Origin: Nereocystis luetkeana
Taxonomy: Eukaryota > Sar > Phaeophyceae > Laminariales > Laminariaceae
Direction of reading: 5' to 3'
NCBI GenBank assembly: GCA_031213475.1
Contig: JARUPZ010000034.1
Location: 3,309,114 to 3,373,113, forward strand
Length of the DNA: 64,000 nucleotides
Shown here: positions 46,389-57,200 of the stretch, one piece after another
Layout: each line of letters opens with the position of its first letter
Numbering within the stretch: the stretch's first letter is position 1
Notes under the pieces: generated by a model
Database searches by the model: none
Seen by the model: the letters and a program-made list of their open reading frames with translations, nothing else
Told to the model about the DNA's origin: nothing
Program-made: the position numbers and the translations under genes

Positions 46389-47081
46389 TCAACCAACAAT
46401 AACAACAAAAAACAACGACACCAACAACACCACCGACACCACCACCAGCAGCAACAACACCAACACAACACCACCGCCTCCAACACCACCACCACCACCA
46501 ACACCAACAACAACGATAACCCCACGCCTTGCTGCCGCACCTGTACAACACGGCTCCGGCACCGCTCGGCCCGGGGTTCCCCCTCGAGCCTCCATCGAAC
46601 TGCATCATGTGCGAGGGCAGTTTGGCAAGGGGTGGTGGCTTGGTCGTCCGTCCATCCTTCTTCGCCGAACCGGACATCGCCCTCACCGATGCCCCTCTCG
46701 ATAACGCCGGCATCACCCCCGCCGCTACCGCCGCCGCCGCCGCCGATGCCGCAGTTACCCCTGATGCGGACGTGCCCCTCTTCCTTCTCCCCAGCGATAT
46801 CCCGCTACCCCCCCCTCCGCCTGCCGAGACCACGTGGAAAGAAGCAGGGCGGGCTGCCGCGGGTCGGACTCCTCCGGCGTTGTGTTTGCTGGCCTCGCCG
46901 CTAACGCTGCCGCTAGCGCTGTCGCTGCCGCCGCCGCAGCTGCCGCCGCCACCACCACTGGTGCCGCTGTCACTACTACTAATGCTGCTGCTGTCACTGC
47001 TAGTGATTGGGGTGGTGTTGGTTATTGTGGCACTCGCGGTTCGTCGAGACCGTCGGGGCGGGCTTTGCTCGCGCTCGAGCT
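43391..47081 (-). CDS. RNase H type 1 domain protein, four exons
   Basis: Ribonuclease H cuts the RNA strand of RNA/DNA hybrids. Minus-strand exons are 47081-46521, 45849-45722, 45244-45200 and 43582-43391; phases fit (1, 0, 0) and introns are GT-AG. The joined domain reads MMQFDGGSRGNPGPSGAGAV, EAEYSGLIEGLRGAKGLGVK, GDSKLVIQQMMGNYK, and HIARALNGRADTLANVAMD, ending AGESTCSS... at a stop. All four catalytic acids are present (D in FDGGS, E in NEAEY, D in GDSKL, D in RADTLAN) and the loop His (EHIAR). It resembles the short bacterial/plant RNase HI group. The N-terminal part of the first exon is low complexity (S, G, A-rich). The first-exon start is not certain: an acceptor before 47081 would link it to the SAP exon upstream. 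Confidence 0.9.
44340..44850 (+). repeat. GGTCAGTCAAGGGGTCAAACCGCGG repeats, three copies
   Basis: Blocks at about 44380, 44445 and 44735-44840 share GTCAAACCGCGGT and GCATATTTGACGTTATATACTAGTTTTA. Another copy lies at 32870-32960. All are in the RNase H intron between exons C and D except the last. Confidence 0.65.
45200..45244 (-). CDS. RNase H exon C (45 bp)
   Basis: After CGTGCAG: GDSKLVIQQMMGNYK, then GTAAGG. Contains the third catalytic Asp. Easily missed because it is only 15 codons long. Confidence 0.92.
45722..45849 (-). CDS. RNase H exon B
   Basis: Two bases plus 42 codons after GGTTAG: EGGRRDEVWSSSVWVGHAST then NNEAEYSGLIEGLRGAKGLG and VK, before GTACAC. Contains the catalytic Glu (NEAEY). 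Confidence 0.9.
45935..46095 (+). repeat. (GGGA)n-type purine tract in RNase H intron
   Basis: GGGAGGGAGGGA with interruptions and G-runs between RNase H exons A and B; the reverse strand is C/T-rich before the exon B acceptor region. Confidence 0.85.
46521..47081 (-). CDS. RNase H exon A: low-complexity linker plus first strand
   Basis: Begins after a CTGCAG acceptor if spliced from the SAP exon; otherwise the gene could start at an internal Met (for example MSGSAKKDGR). Encodes a Ser/Gly/Ala-rich linker and then MMQFDGGSRGNPGPSGAGAV, the first catalytic Asp. Ends GCGTGGG before GTTATC. Confidence 0.8.
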
Positions 47082-48154
47082 CTGCAGCTGCTTTCGTGGG
47101 AATGACAATCAGAAAAGAAGGCAACAAGGGGACACAAAACGCGCGGAAGAGGGTCAAAATCAGGACAATACAAAGGCTACGGGGGAGGGCGTGCCACAAG
47201 AAGAAGAAAAAAAAACGCATATGACGCCGTCAGCTCAAGTACCGCCCGTCTGTCCCTCGCGCGGTCGCCTGTCCACTCTACGTAAGAGACGGATTGCAGT
47301 GGCGTTGTCGCCGACAACCGCTCCCTTCAAAAACCCCGCTCGTGGCCTCCAAGTTTTTACCTTCAAGGGTGTTGCTCGAGACGGACCGCTACAGTAGGTG
47401 TACATGTCTGTCAACCGTGAACCTATTTCAGAGTAACTTCGCGAGTTCCAAGGCTCTACCAGAACGGTTTTGCTAGAGATGAACGGCCAAGGCTCGAGCG
47501 TAAACCTACGCCGTAACGTATAATACAATAAGTAGCTTGCACCACGGAAACGGGCGCCAGGACTCACCACTAACGATGGATTATTTCTGCCATCGAAAAG
47601 GCGGTCCATGCGGCGACAATTCCGCGACAAACTATCCTCGAAATAGACTGTGACATTCACTTTGACGTTTTCTGCGAGCTAAGCAAACTTTTGCATAACT
47701 TACACCAAGGTGCCCCATTTTTTCTGCTGATCCACCCTAAGCTCGCAAAGGTACACCCTAACCTTGCGAAGGTACTGCAGAAAATATACAAAATTATACA
47801 AGGTATGCGAGAAAACAGCAAACCAGTCACTCTTAAGAGCACGCAGTTGCGGGCTGACGGGGTCAGAGCCTACCTCTCAACCCTAACGCCCCCTGTGGTA
47901 CACCTGGCACTCTGTACTTTCCCGTCTTCAAACCGCAGCCCACGAAACGGCTATAAAACCCCCGCCCCACAGCTATCCACGCCACGCCACGCTCCTTCCC
48001 CCCCTCCCTCGACCTGTTTTGCCCACGGCAGCAACATCGTCTTCTGGTGCACCCGAGTTAAAACTGACCCACGACACAGATATGGAAGGGTGGCTTTCGA
48101 GACTCATAAAAAATCGACCAAACAAACGAAGGAGGACGATACTTTTTCGGCTGT

Positions 48155-48335
48155 TCACGGGTCATGACCCGACCCGCGGGCCGGGTCAACAGGTCTTCAA
48201 CATCTAACGGGTCGGGTCGGGCTGGATCGGGTCAGGAGGCCTCTAAAGCCTCACGCGTCGGGTCGGGGTCGAGTAAAGTGAACCGACCGGACCCGACCCG
48301 ACCCGCAAGGTATGACCCGACCCGTGGACAGCCCT
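48155..48335. repeat. CCCGACCCG-rich hairpin repeat
   Basis: Runs of GGGTCGGG and CCCGACCC in both orientations, ending GACCCGACCCGTGGACAGCC. Confidence 0.7.
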
Positions 48336-48597
48336 GTTTTTGACAATGTTTTTTTCAAGCGTCTAGGAAGAAAGTGCAGCAGCGGCAGCAGTACAAGTAT
48401 CACCATGGTTGCGCGCTCCTTAGATCCGTTCGGACACATGCCTTGTCCCAGCATACACATGCTTTATTTACCCTAAGCCACCATACCCCAGCAAGCAGCC
48501 CGGGCTGCCGCTTCGTATGGACGATGATTCTGTAAATCGTCACCGTTGTCTGTTAACCACATTTGTTTTCCCTTTCAAGCCCCCAAAAGGGAATATA

Positions 48598-48693
48598 ACC
48601 CATTCAGTACTGCAGTGCCCAGAAACCTGAATATGACTGTAATTCCAAGTGCTTTGCCCCCATAGCGGGAGTGCATGCAGTCCTAAACTGGTG
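48598..48693. mobile_element. ~90 bp palindromic element, old copy
   Basis: Arms recognisable (ACTGCAGTGCC, TGCAGTCCTAAAC) but diverged. Another old copy lies at about 49771-49860. Confidence 0.6.
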
Positions 48694-48781
48694 AACTATA
48701 ATAATGGTACATTCTTACACGCCTGACGGAGGATGAAAACAAAGAAAATAAGTGATGAGTTCCCTCTCTCCTCGTACGTAC

Positions 48782-48928
48782 GCGAGGCCGCGACTTGCCT
48801 TCTCCCAAGCGAGCTTGCAACACCGGCCGTATGCCGGTGACCTCGAGGCCTCGGCTCTCCAGCTCCAGCCGAAGGTCCTTCACGCGCATGGTAGATATCG
48901 CGGTTTTACTCAGTGCTGGCGACGCCAT
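48782..48928 (-). CDS. SAP-domain exon, possible N-terminus of the RNase H gene
   Basis: ATG at 48928 opens 49 codons: MASPALSKTAISTMRVKDLR, LELESRGLEVTGIRPVLQAR and LGEGKSRPR, ending at GTACGT. MRVKDLRLELESRGL...GIRPVLQARL is a good SAP motif, a DNA/RNA-binding helix pair. A further in-frame Met lies at 48985. The RNase H exons are next on the same strand, 1.7 kb away. Using the alternative donor four bases later (phase 1), the frame continues into RNase H exon A. A SAP-RNase H fusion is therefore plausible; a separate gene is the alternative. Confidence 0.55.
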
Positions 48929-50573
48929 GCTTAAGGCTGCGCTTCGGCCCGGCGGCGGCGACCGCACTCTTCGGAGGGGAGACACGGTCGGTCGGAGGGG
49001 GGGACGAATGGTTCGTCAGTGGGATTTCCATAAAAGAAGGCATACCGGCCGGAGTAGAAAGTCAACCAACTGAAAGATCCCCTTTTAGGCCGTACTAAGG
49101 GAGACGAATCGAGAAAACAAACCAGGTTTTTCCTTCATCGTGCAGAAACTCGCGGGCAGTGCCGTCGATAGCGATGGGTCATTTTCTGGGCGGTGCCCAC
49201 ACAAAACGAAACGTGTTTTCCGCACATTACACCCACCGCCGCCGTGAGTCCTCGCCTCACAGAAAACGGATCACGCTAAAGCTTCCAAGCACGTGTGGTC
49301 TTTTGATCTGAGCGTCCTTGCTGTCAAGTTTTGGGGTTGTAGGTTGCCTGTGTCTGTGGAAGTCTCACTTGAGACGTGGGAGCGCGACTCATTTCTGGAT
49401 CAAGTTTTTTCTGATCGGAATCGACCTTCTCTTCTGTCAAGCAAAAACTTGAGCCATAAAAAAGAGACCAGACCTCACGCCCCACGCCCCAAGCGAGAAC
49501 CCCAGACAGAGATCACCTACGGCCCTCACCCTTGCCACCGGCGACTCCCTGCTCAGTGGGCCATACACCCTCTAATTGATGTAGCGACCCGTGCTCTGCA
49601 AGGCGAGCACGCGGTGGCGGCGGTTCGTATTATGTCTAAATACAGGTTTTCTTTGCGGCCTGGGGCAAGTTGTGGAACAGAAAAAAGGAAGTCAGATCCT
49701 TCTTAGGGTTTCACCACGACAAAGGGGAAAGCCTGTTCTGGATTCTGAATTCGTCTCCCGTAATCGTCGGCCCTAAGAACTGCACTGCACAGAAAACGAA
49801 CAAAACACTCTAATTTCAAGTCGATTGTACCCGAAACGGGAGTGAAGTGCTAAAGAGGTTCCCAAGTTTTTTGTTGCGCCGGAAATATGTACGAGTTGTT
49901 TTCTGTTACGTACCTGGTATTGAGTAGCTGTCTGTGTGCGAAGTGAAAACGTGCCAGGTGTCCTGGGAGACGGCAGGTTCGGACGGTGTGAGTCACGCCG
50001 CCACACATTAGGAACTCCCAGGCTGAAACTACTTTAGTGCCTGGTGTATAATAAGTCTACCAGGTACATGATTAGACGGCCGTCCGTCTTCGTCGCGGGC
50101 CTGAACTGCTTGTCGTCTCCTGATGTTATCTCAGGTGCGTGTCACGCTGTGTGTTGTGAGTTGTGAGTGTGTGTGTTCTTCACATGAAACCTTCCTTTCT
50201 ACCCGTCGACATCCAGCACACCCATTGGCCGTGTCGATTCTTCATCCCACGAGAGTTACAGAGTAGATTTAGCAATCTGGGAGAAGGGATCTTTAGGGAT
50301 GTTTTTGACTTAAAAAATGCGTAGCGTGGTCTGCACTTCGGAATCATCGTCCGCAATTGAGAATTTTCCTGGTTCGATGCAAACGCGGCGCAAGCAAAGC
50401 CGCGTTTATGGCGAGTTTTGGCCCGTTTTGGCTGCGGTTTGAGGTCAGGGTTAGGGTTAGGGTTATGGTTAGAGTTAGAGTCCGGGGTTGGGTTGGGTCT
50501 TCCCCCGTACCTTGATCCCAACAGGAACCAAAACACTTGAACAGCCTACCAACCTAAAGATCCCTTCTTCCAG
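48929..50573. other. Stretch upstream of the unidentified exons
   Basis: No recognised gene. A plus-strand open stretch near 49593-49776 (GFLCGLGQVVEQKKGSQILL...) looks mildly protein-like but has no family match. A short (TTAGGG)-type run lies at 50448-50466. Confidence 0.4.
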
Positions 50574-51072
50574 ATTGTAATGGGGCCTCCAGTTACAAGC
50601 TTCGTGGTCCCAAACTACGAGACAGAGATGATGCCCATGTTGAACCGTTTCGTTTACGTGCACGATTTCCCGAGAGGCTCCAAGTATGATACCTGGTACG
50701 TACGATGACTGTGTTCTTGGTCCTGGGTACGTAAATGGACAAATCCTTAATCCTTAGCCGAGGTCACGAACTGTTAATAGGAGACACAAAGACAGAGATC
50801 GCACGCTGGAGGTTCTGCTTACACTCTACCTGGTACCTGGTACGTAATGCTGAACAGCAGAACTCAAGAAAGGATGGTCCGGGCACATGAGATGCAATAG
50901 GTACTTGTTCAGAGAGCAGCTTTACTCTGTACCAAGAACCGAGATGCAAGATGCGACGTACGTACCACTGCTGACTGCTGCACAGGTTTATTGCAGAATT
51001 GACATATTTGGTCGAAGCACAGCTTGGCTCAGTGACTGCGGGTCCGGACTACTGCTGTACTACTCTGCGAAG
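50574..51072 (+). CDS. Unidentified gene, two candidate exons
   Basis: Exon 50574-50670 follows TTCTTCCAG and reads IVMGPPVTSFVVPNYETEMM then PMLNRFVYVHDFPRGS plus AA, before GTATGA. Exon 50986-51072 follows GCTGCACAG and reads (K)FIAELTYLVEAQLGSVTAG then PDYCCTTLR plus AG, before GTACGT. The split codon AA|G joins them in frame. Both look like real protein (mixed hydrophobic and charged residues, good splice sites). I do not recognise the family. Possible later pieces on the same strand are 53358-53398 (YIENKLHDLIDKQ before GTGAGG) and 53521-53542 (VCFIHAL before GTATGT), whose phases agree with each other but were not linked to the first two. Confidence 0.35.
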
Positions 51073-52924
51073 GTACGTGGCGGCAGTCTTGAAGCTGCGT
51101 AGGTGCACCACAATTGTCATCAGCAGCAGCAGCAGCAGATACAACAGTGGAGCTTTGTGGTGCTGCTGCATACAAGCACACAAGCACACAAGCCAGACCA
51201 GCCATCTCCACTCACCTTTCACGACTGTCCCAAGGGCTGACCGCATGCTTATCCGCCGAGAATATGGGGTGCACTAACGCACGAAAACAGGGAGCTTCGA
51301 AAGCCGGACGGGCAAAGAAAAGCCCCACCGCTTGCCTCAAGGGATATGCCATTATTACGAGCAAAACAAAACCGGCAGTCACGCGCACCGGCGCCTGCCA
51401 CAGAAGCCAACACTGCATCGCATATTTTGTGTCGGATGTCGAATGAATCAACTAGAAGAGGGTTTCATTGATTCGTTTTGGCATTTTTTGACAGGGATCC
51501 GGGGCAAAAGAAGAAAACGTCTTGGAGTTTGTTTTGTTTGTTTGTTTCCTGTCCCTTTTTTTTTCGGACGGGGTCAAAGTCTCGGGGATACGCACAATGT
51601 AGTACCTCGTACTACTGATAGATTTTAATTGGAGCTGGATGCCTGTGATCAAACTACGAATATATATATGTATATATACTCCCTCATTCCATCCAATCAA
51701 TATATATATATATATACATAAACCGAACATCCTTCCGAAAATCAGCAGTAGTATTCCTTATAAATACTTGTGGTACGCTTCTCTGCCAGCCGTTTCCCAA
51801 TTTTCCATTCCCCACGTCTTTTCATTTCCTTTTTAGCTATGTATTAATATACTCGTATATCCCACATCCTACACACCATCCTACTACGCACACCGGCCAC
51901 GGGCCAACCCCGCCCAAGACGAAGACTAGGCCGACACCTCCAACACACTCTCTCGTGTCGTCGAAAATAATTGTTGGTCGCCGATCAAGCGCCAAGTACA
52001 AAGTGGTGGAAGAGAGTGGACCCACATAGAATAGATTACGTACATACAGATAGATAAATGTCGTCATACACATGATCAGCGGGAATATTTGATACTTAAC
52101 TGCTGTGTGACCCCGGATCTGAGTTACGACTGACTGAATATTATCAATAAAAAATGGCGGAGATATTAATTGGGAAGACGAAAAAAGGTATACCCGGTAT
52201 ATTATGTCGTGGAGCCAGTTCTAGACCTCTCCTACTCGTACCTGCGGTGAGGACGCAGGTCATCGGTAGAGCCAGGCAGTCAGGCACGGGGCTTTCAGTT
52301 ATTAATAGTTCTTGACCGATAATTGCTGCTAATTTTGCACTGTGACGATCAATGCAATACGTACCCGCTGTAGAAGGAGCTTGTACGAGGAATACCACGA
52401 CGATGCTGCAGTTAGTTCAAAAACCGAACAGCAAAAACAAAACGATGAGAAAATAATACGAATAGCAGTGATAGCCAAGTATTTTAGCCGCGACACAGCA
52501 ATCGACAAAAAAAACGAGCAAGATATCGGCAATACCCTCCACAACCCCATCACAACAACGTGTGTTCTTAATAGTTCAAGTTTGTAAACGCCCGATCTTC
52601 GTATCATTTCACTGATTTATGAATGAACCAAAAAACGAACGCACGTATTCAGCGAATGCATCCAATCCACCATTCGAACCACGAAAATATATTCAAAAGT
52701 GTCGAGGAGTTCAACGAGAGAGTGATTCCTGGTGCGTTCTCGTCGAAGTGGTCCATTGCTGTCGAACCGGCGTGAGTTCGTCTGACTACTCTGATTCGCT
52801 GCAGAAGCAGTAGTAGTATTAATACGAAGACGTAGCATTATAGTAGTACCTGGGGCACTCCACAAAACATGGTGCGCTAAATTACTCAAAATCGAGAAGG
52901 AAAAACGTAGGCCTATCGACAACA

Positions 52925-53280
52925 GATTAACTACGAGTATGAACGACGGGAGGCACGTCATGCACGCGGCCGTTTCCTACGCCCGCTGTGGGAAAACGCC
53001 TGGCCACGTTCTTTTTCAAGGGTTCATCCACCCGACTCTTGCAAGTCCCTACATATGAACTACGAGTACGAACGACGGGTGGCGCGTCATTCATGCGCTG
53101 CACGCGGCCGTTCCCTACCCCCGCTCTGGAAAAACGCCTGGCCACGTTTCTTTTCAAGGATTCATCCACCCAACCTCTGCAGGTCCTTATCACGCAGTGT
53201 ACCATCTCAAGGGCGGTGCCTTCTACTCCCTCCCTAGAAAAACGCCAGACCACGTTCCCTTGAACTCCACAAGGGTCCAC
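52925..53280 (+). repeat. Minisatellite, ~125 bp unit
   Basis: Units start ACTACGAGTA.GAACGACGGG and contain AAAACGCCTGGCCACGTT.C and TTCATCCACCC. Two clear units and a diverged third. Confidence 0.85.
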
Positions 53281-53877
53281 CCACCTTGCCCTACCTCGCC
53301 GTGTACCACCCCGCGAGCGTGGTCGAAAGAATGCTTGCGAAACCGATCGACAAGCAGGCTACATAGAAAACAAACTGCATGATCTGATCGACAAGCAGGT
53401 GAGGTTACAAGGGAAACAAAATTCCATGATCTTCGGGAGAAAAAAAAATCACCACGCGGCAAGCGGTGCTGCATCCCGCGTACTGGCGAGAACTGCACTG
53501 CCCACCGGACGAGAGCAGGTGTGCTTCATCCATGCCCTCGGTATGTTCTCTTATTCCTCTTCCCTAACCCCCACCGACGCATCCTTCGGCGTGTGGGAGA
53601 ACCACGGAGAACAGAAACAGCGCCACTCGCGCGGCGGCACAGCACTGCCCAAACTCCCACCACCACCATAAAAAAAGGAAGATTCGCGGATACCTCACTC
53701 ACGAGGCCGAGAAAATCACGAAGCTCAAACCAAAATAAACACGCCGAGCAAGAAGCGATCCGCGAAACTCATGGCCACTATACAACAGACCATCGCTCCC
53801 ACACCCAACAGAGATACACGACGGTGGCAAAGATGGGTACAGCTTTTCGCCATTCAGCAATGCCGCGAACAGCAGAG

Positions 53878-53990
53878 CCCCCCCCCCCCCCCCTTCCCCC
53901 GGCTTCGCGCTTGGTGCAAGCAATGCCTGCCTAGTCGGTGAAACCCGACGTGCCATTGTGGGGATGCGAGGGTCCATGGTCATCCTATAA
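53878..53990 (-). repeat. Truncated copy of the ~540 bp repeat
   Basis: Minus-strand fragment beside a 17-base C-run; shares GCTTGGTGCAAGCAATG and GGGATGCGAGGGTC. Confidence 0.6.
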
Positions 53991-54109
53991 TAGTCCAGAT
54001 CATGACAGGACTGCCCGCCCGCCCCCCCACCCCTCCCTTCCTCCCCCCCCTCTGCTGTACTCCCCCCGCTATCCCACTCTTCTTCAGCTTGGCGTCAGAC
54101 GGAATAAAA

Positions 54110-54223
54110 TCACGCTCCGTTCCCGCTTGCTGCCGCCACTGCTGCCTGCGCCATCTCGTCGTTTCCTTCGTCGGTGAAGATCCGCTGGCTGAACTTTTCC
54201 TCGTCCCAGTACGTCACTTCCAC
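54110..54223 (-). CDS. U2AF2: U2AF last exon and stop
   Basis: After GAACCCAG: VEVTYWDEEKFSQRIFTDEG, NDEMAQAAVAAASGNGA and TGA. Matches human VVVTKYCDPDSYHRRDF, with an extra Ala-rich tail. Confidence 0.9.
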   Translation of the reverse strand: MEVTYWDEEKFSQRIFTDEGNDEMAQAAVAAASGNGA

Positions 54224-57200
54224 CTGGGTTCGTTTTGGACAGTTCAGGAACCCAATCGATGCCCAGCCCCAACGCCGGAGCGACCGCAAAAACGACACAT
54301 ACAAGACAACAGCAGCAGCAGCAGAGCAAAAAACGACGGAGAGTTAGTCAGCTTTTGAAACATGAAATGTTATGCCAGCGCAGATTCGCGAGCAAACAAA
54401 AAATACTGGGAGGGCAAGACGAAAGCCCCAGCGACTCTTGAGCCACACACATCATCCGAATCTTGAACAAACACCAACCGGCACACAAATGAACGCACTC
54501 GTCGTAGTGTTCGTTGGATATCATATCCGAAACTTTCGATATATCGAGATATCGAACTATCGAAATTTCGACAACGTACCAAGCGTGTTTTTGCCCTCCA
54601 CCCCCCCCGGCATCCCCGTCTTCTTCCATGCAGATATTGAACGAAATTTTCAATCATTGGAGAATCGAGATCGAACCGATTTGTTCTTTAGTATATCGGT
54701 ATCATATCCAACTCGACTGCAAGTCCGATATCCAACTCGGCATCGTACCCATTATCGTTCCATATACATTATCGTCCGATATTAAACTCGGTATCGTATC
54801 GAACTCGGCTTTCATCTGAGGCCCAACTCGTTATCGTATCGCACTCGACTCTCATCTGATATCCAACTCGGTATCGTATCGAACTTGATTAGCATCCGAT
54901 ATCCAACTCGGTATCGTATCGAACTTGATTATCATCCGATATCCAACACGGTATCGTATCGATTATCGTTCGATGTCCAATTCGGATTGTCGTATCGTAT
55001 CAAACTCGATCATCCGATATCCAATTGAGTATCGTATCGAGCTCGACTATCATTCGATATCCAACTCGGTATCGTATCGACTGTCCTCCGATGTCTCACT
55101 CCGTATCGTATCGAATTCGATTATCGTCCGATATCATAAGCACGCACCTTCCGGCCGTCGAACGTCCTCGCCCTAAGGCTGGCGGCGGCTCCGGCAGACG
55201 AGTCCACCCCGTCGAACGCCACGAACACGAAGCCCACACCGGGCTTCTCCTGCTCGTTAATCGTGCTTGGCCGAGGGATGTGCACAGATTTAACGCTCCC
55301 GAACTTCTCGCACTCCTCCTGCGGTGACGTAAAAATGGTCCAATGCGTCAAACATTGATACCAGGCGCCGGTACATCATCACATCATACGAGGAAAATCA
55401 AGGATGTAAAAATGTATCAAAACAATATCAAAAGCTATAAATATACCGCACCGGTACAAATATACCAGGTATATATACTAGAACGATCGAAGTGCGTGTA
55501 CAAAATATATAAAAAAGTATACTTGCACAAACAAAAAAATCAATGACATCGACAATAGATCAAAATGACGTCAAAGCCAAACAAAAAAACGCTGAAACTT
55601 ACGGTAAGGGTACGGGCATCTATTCGAAATTATCAAAGTATACGTTTACGAAAGAGAGAGCAAAAATACCCTCGTACTCCGGTCAATTATTAAACTCCAT
55701 TACAACAACACAGGCAGTGATAAATATGAACCCCCAACGGCCTCTACTACAGTACCTAACCCGCCACCGCGACCCCGCCAACGTGGACAACAAACGCAGA
55801 ACGACAAAAAAAACACACGCACACACACAAACCTTGGTCTCTTCCTCAATGTCCCCTAGACCACTCTCATCCTCCAGGTCTCCAGCCGTCAGCATATTGT
55901 TCAGTCTGAGCGTTGTGGTCGGTCGGGCAGTAGACACCACCCCGAGGGCAGCCACAGCCGCCTGAGCCGCGGCCTGGGCCGACTCTATCCCGCCGAACGT
56001 AGTAGCCGGGGCTGGCAACGCCGCGTTGGGGTTTCCAGACGTGAACCTAACCGTCGTTAACGAGGAGGGAGGGGGGGGCGTACATATGTGCTGCTTGCCA
56101 TAGACATTTAGTCCAACATTGACCACGCATCCCTTTCGAGACAGAGCACCGTTCCTACTCCTAACAAGAGAGACCTCCAACATTTGGGGGTTCAGTTCCT
56201 ACTCCTAACAAGAGAGACCTCCAACATTTGGGGGTTCATTACATATGTTTCCATATATTACATAGAAACGTGTAGCCAACCTTATCGCCTTCTTGTTTGG
56301 CCGCCTGTGGCCACCATCAATCTCCTAGAACAGCGATCGTTTCATCGCTACTATCTAGTGCGCCGAACTCCTCCATGTCACATTCATCTACTTTCCTCAT
56401 CTCTCAACACATCCCGTTCCTCCTTGTACATTTTCACATTCTCTCACTATGTGCGTTATCTTCTCTATTCAAGGGCTTGGGGGGTTAGGTGCGGGGGGGG
56501 GGAGAGACTATTGCTGTAGTGTGTGGCTTGCCTAGTCACCATTAATAGACCATTGCTGGTGGTGGTGTGTGGGGGGGGGGGGGTGCGCACTAATTTGTTG
56601 CTTGCTTTCGTCATTTGACCATTGACCACGCATGCCTTTCGAAACGGAGCACCGTGGTTCGGGGGGGGGGGTTGAGGAGGGGCGTTGCCTTGGCCATTAG
56701 GCCATTAGGCGGGGGTTGGGGGGGGTGGCGGTACGTGAGAGTTGGAGTTGGAGTGAGCGGGGGGGGGGGGTGGGGGTAGGGAAGGAGTAAAGGCGAAGTT
56801 GGGGTTGGCGGAGTGCTGGTGGACGTGGACATGCATATTGGGTTGGGGGGGAGTGGGAGGGGGTGGTTGGGTAGGGGGGTGGGATTTTTGGGGAGGGATG
56901 GAGGTTGGAGGGGAGTGGAGGTGCCGTGAGCGTGGGTGTGGACGTGAGTGTTGGTGGGAGCAAGGGGAGAGGGGCGAGGGGATGAACGTGGGGGCAGGAG
57001 CACCAGGCGTGAGGGGGGTAGACCAAGCTGTGCGAGATGCATGGGATATAAACTGCAGAACTGTGAAGCAAGGCTTGATAAACGTCTACGCCTTCGCCTG
57101 CCCGAGAAGATTGAAGCCATGTGTCCTTTTAGACAAAAAATCATGACAGCAGCCGCAACACCTTTTGCCGTAACGCGAAAATAGAGACCGGGGGAGTAGG

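Noticed and set aside
45374-46540. 388-codon minus-strand open frame
   Set aside because: Only 45722-45849 is real coding (RNase H exon B). The rest is CAG/CAA and GGGA simple sequence of introns on either side, giving Leu/Val/Pro runs.
46529-47224. 231-codon plus-strand frame opposite RNase H exon A
   Set aside because: It is antisense to conserved RNase H coding sequence and consists of Pro/Ala/Leu low complexity.
54690-55135. CRISPR-like array of short repeats
   Set aside because: Units are contiguous and drift in sequence without unique spacers; this is a eukaryotic minisatellite in an intron.
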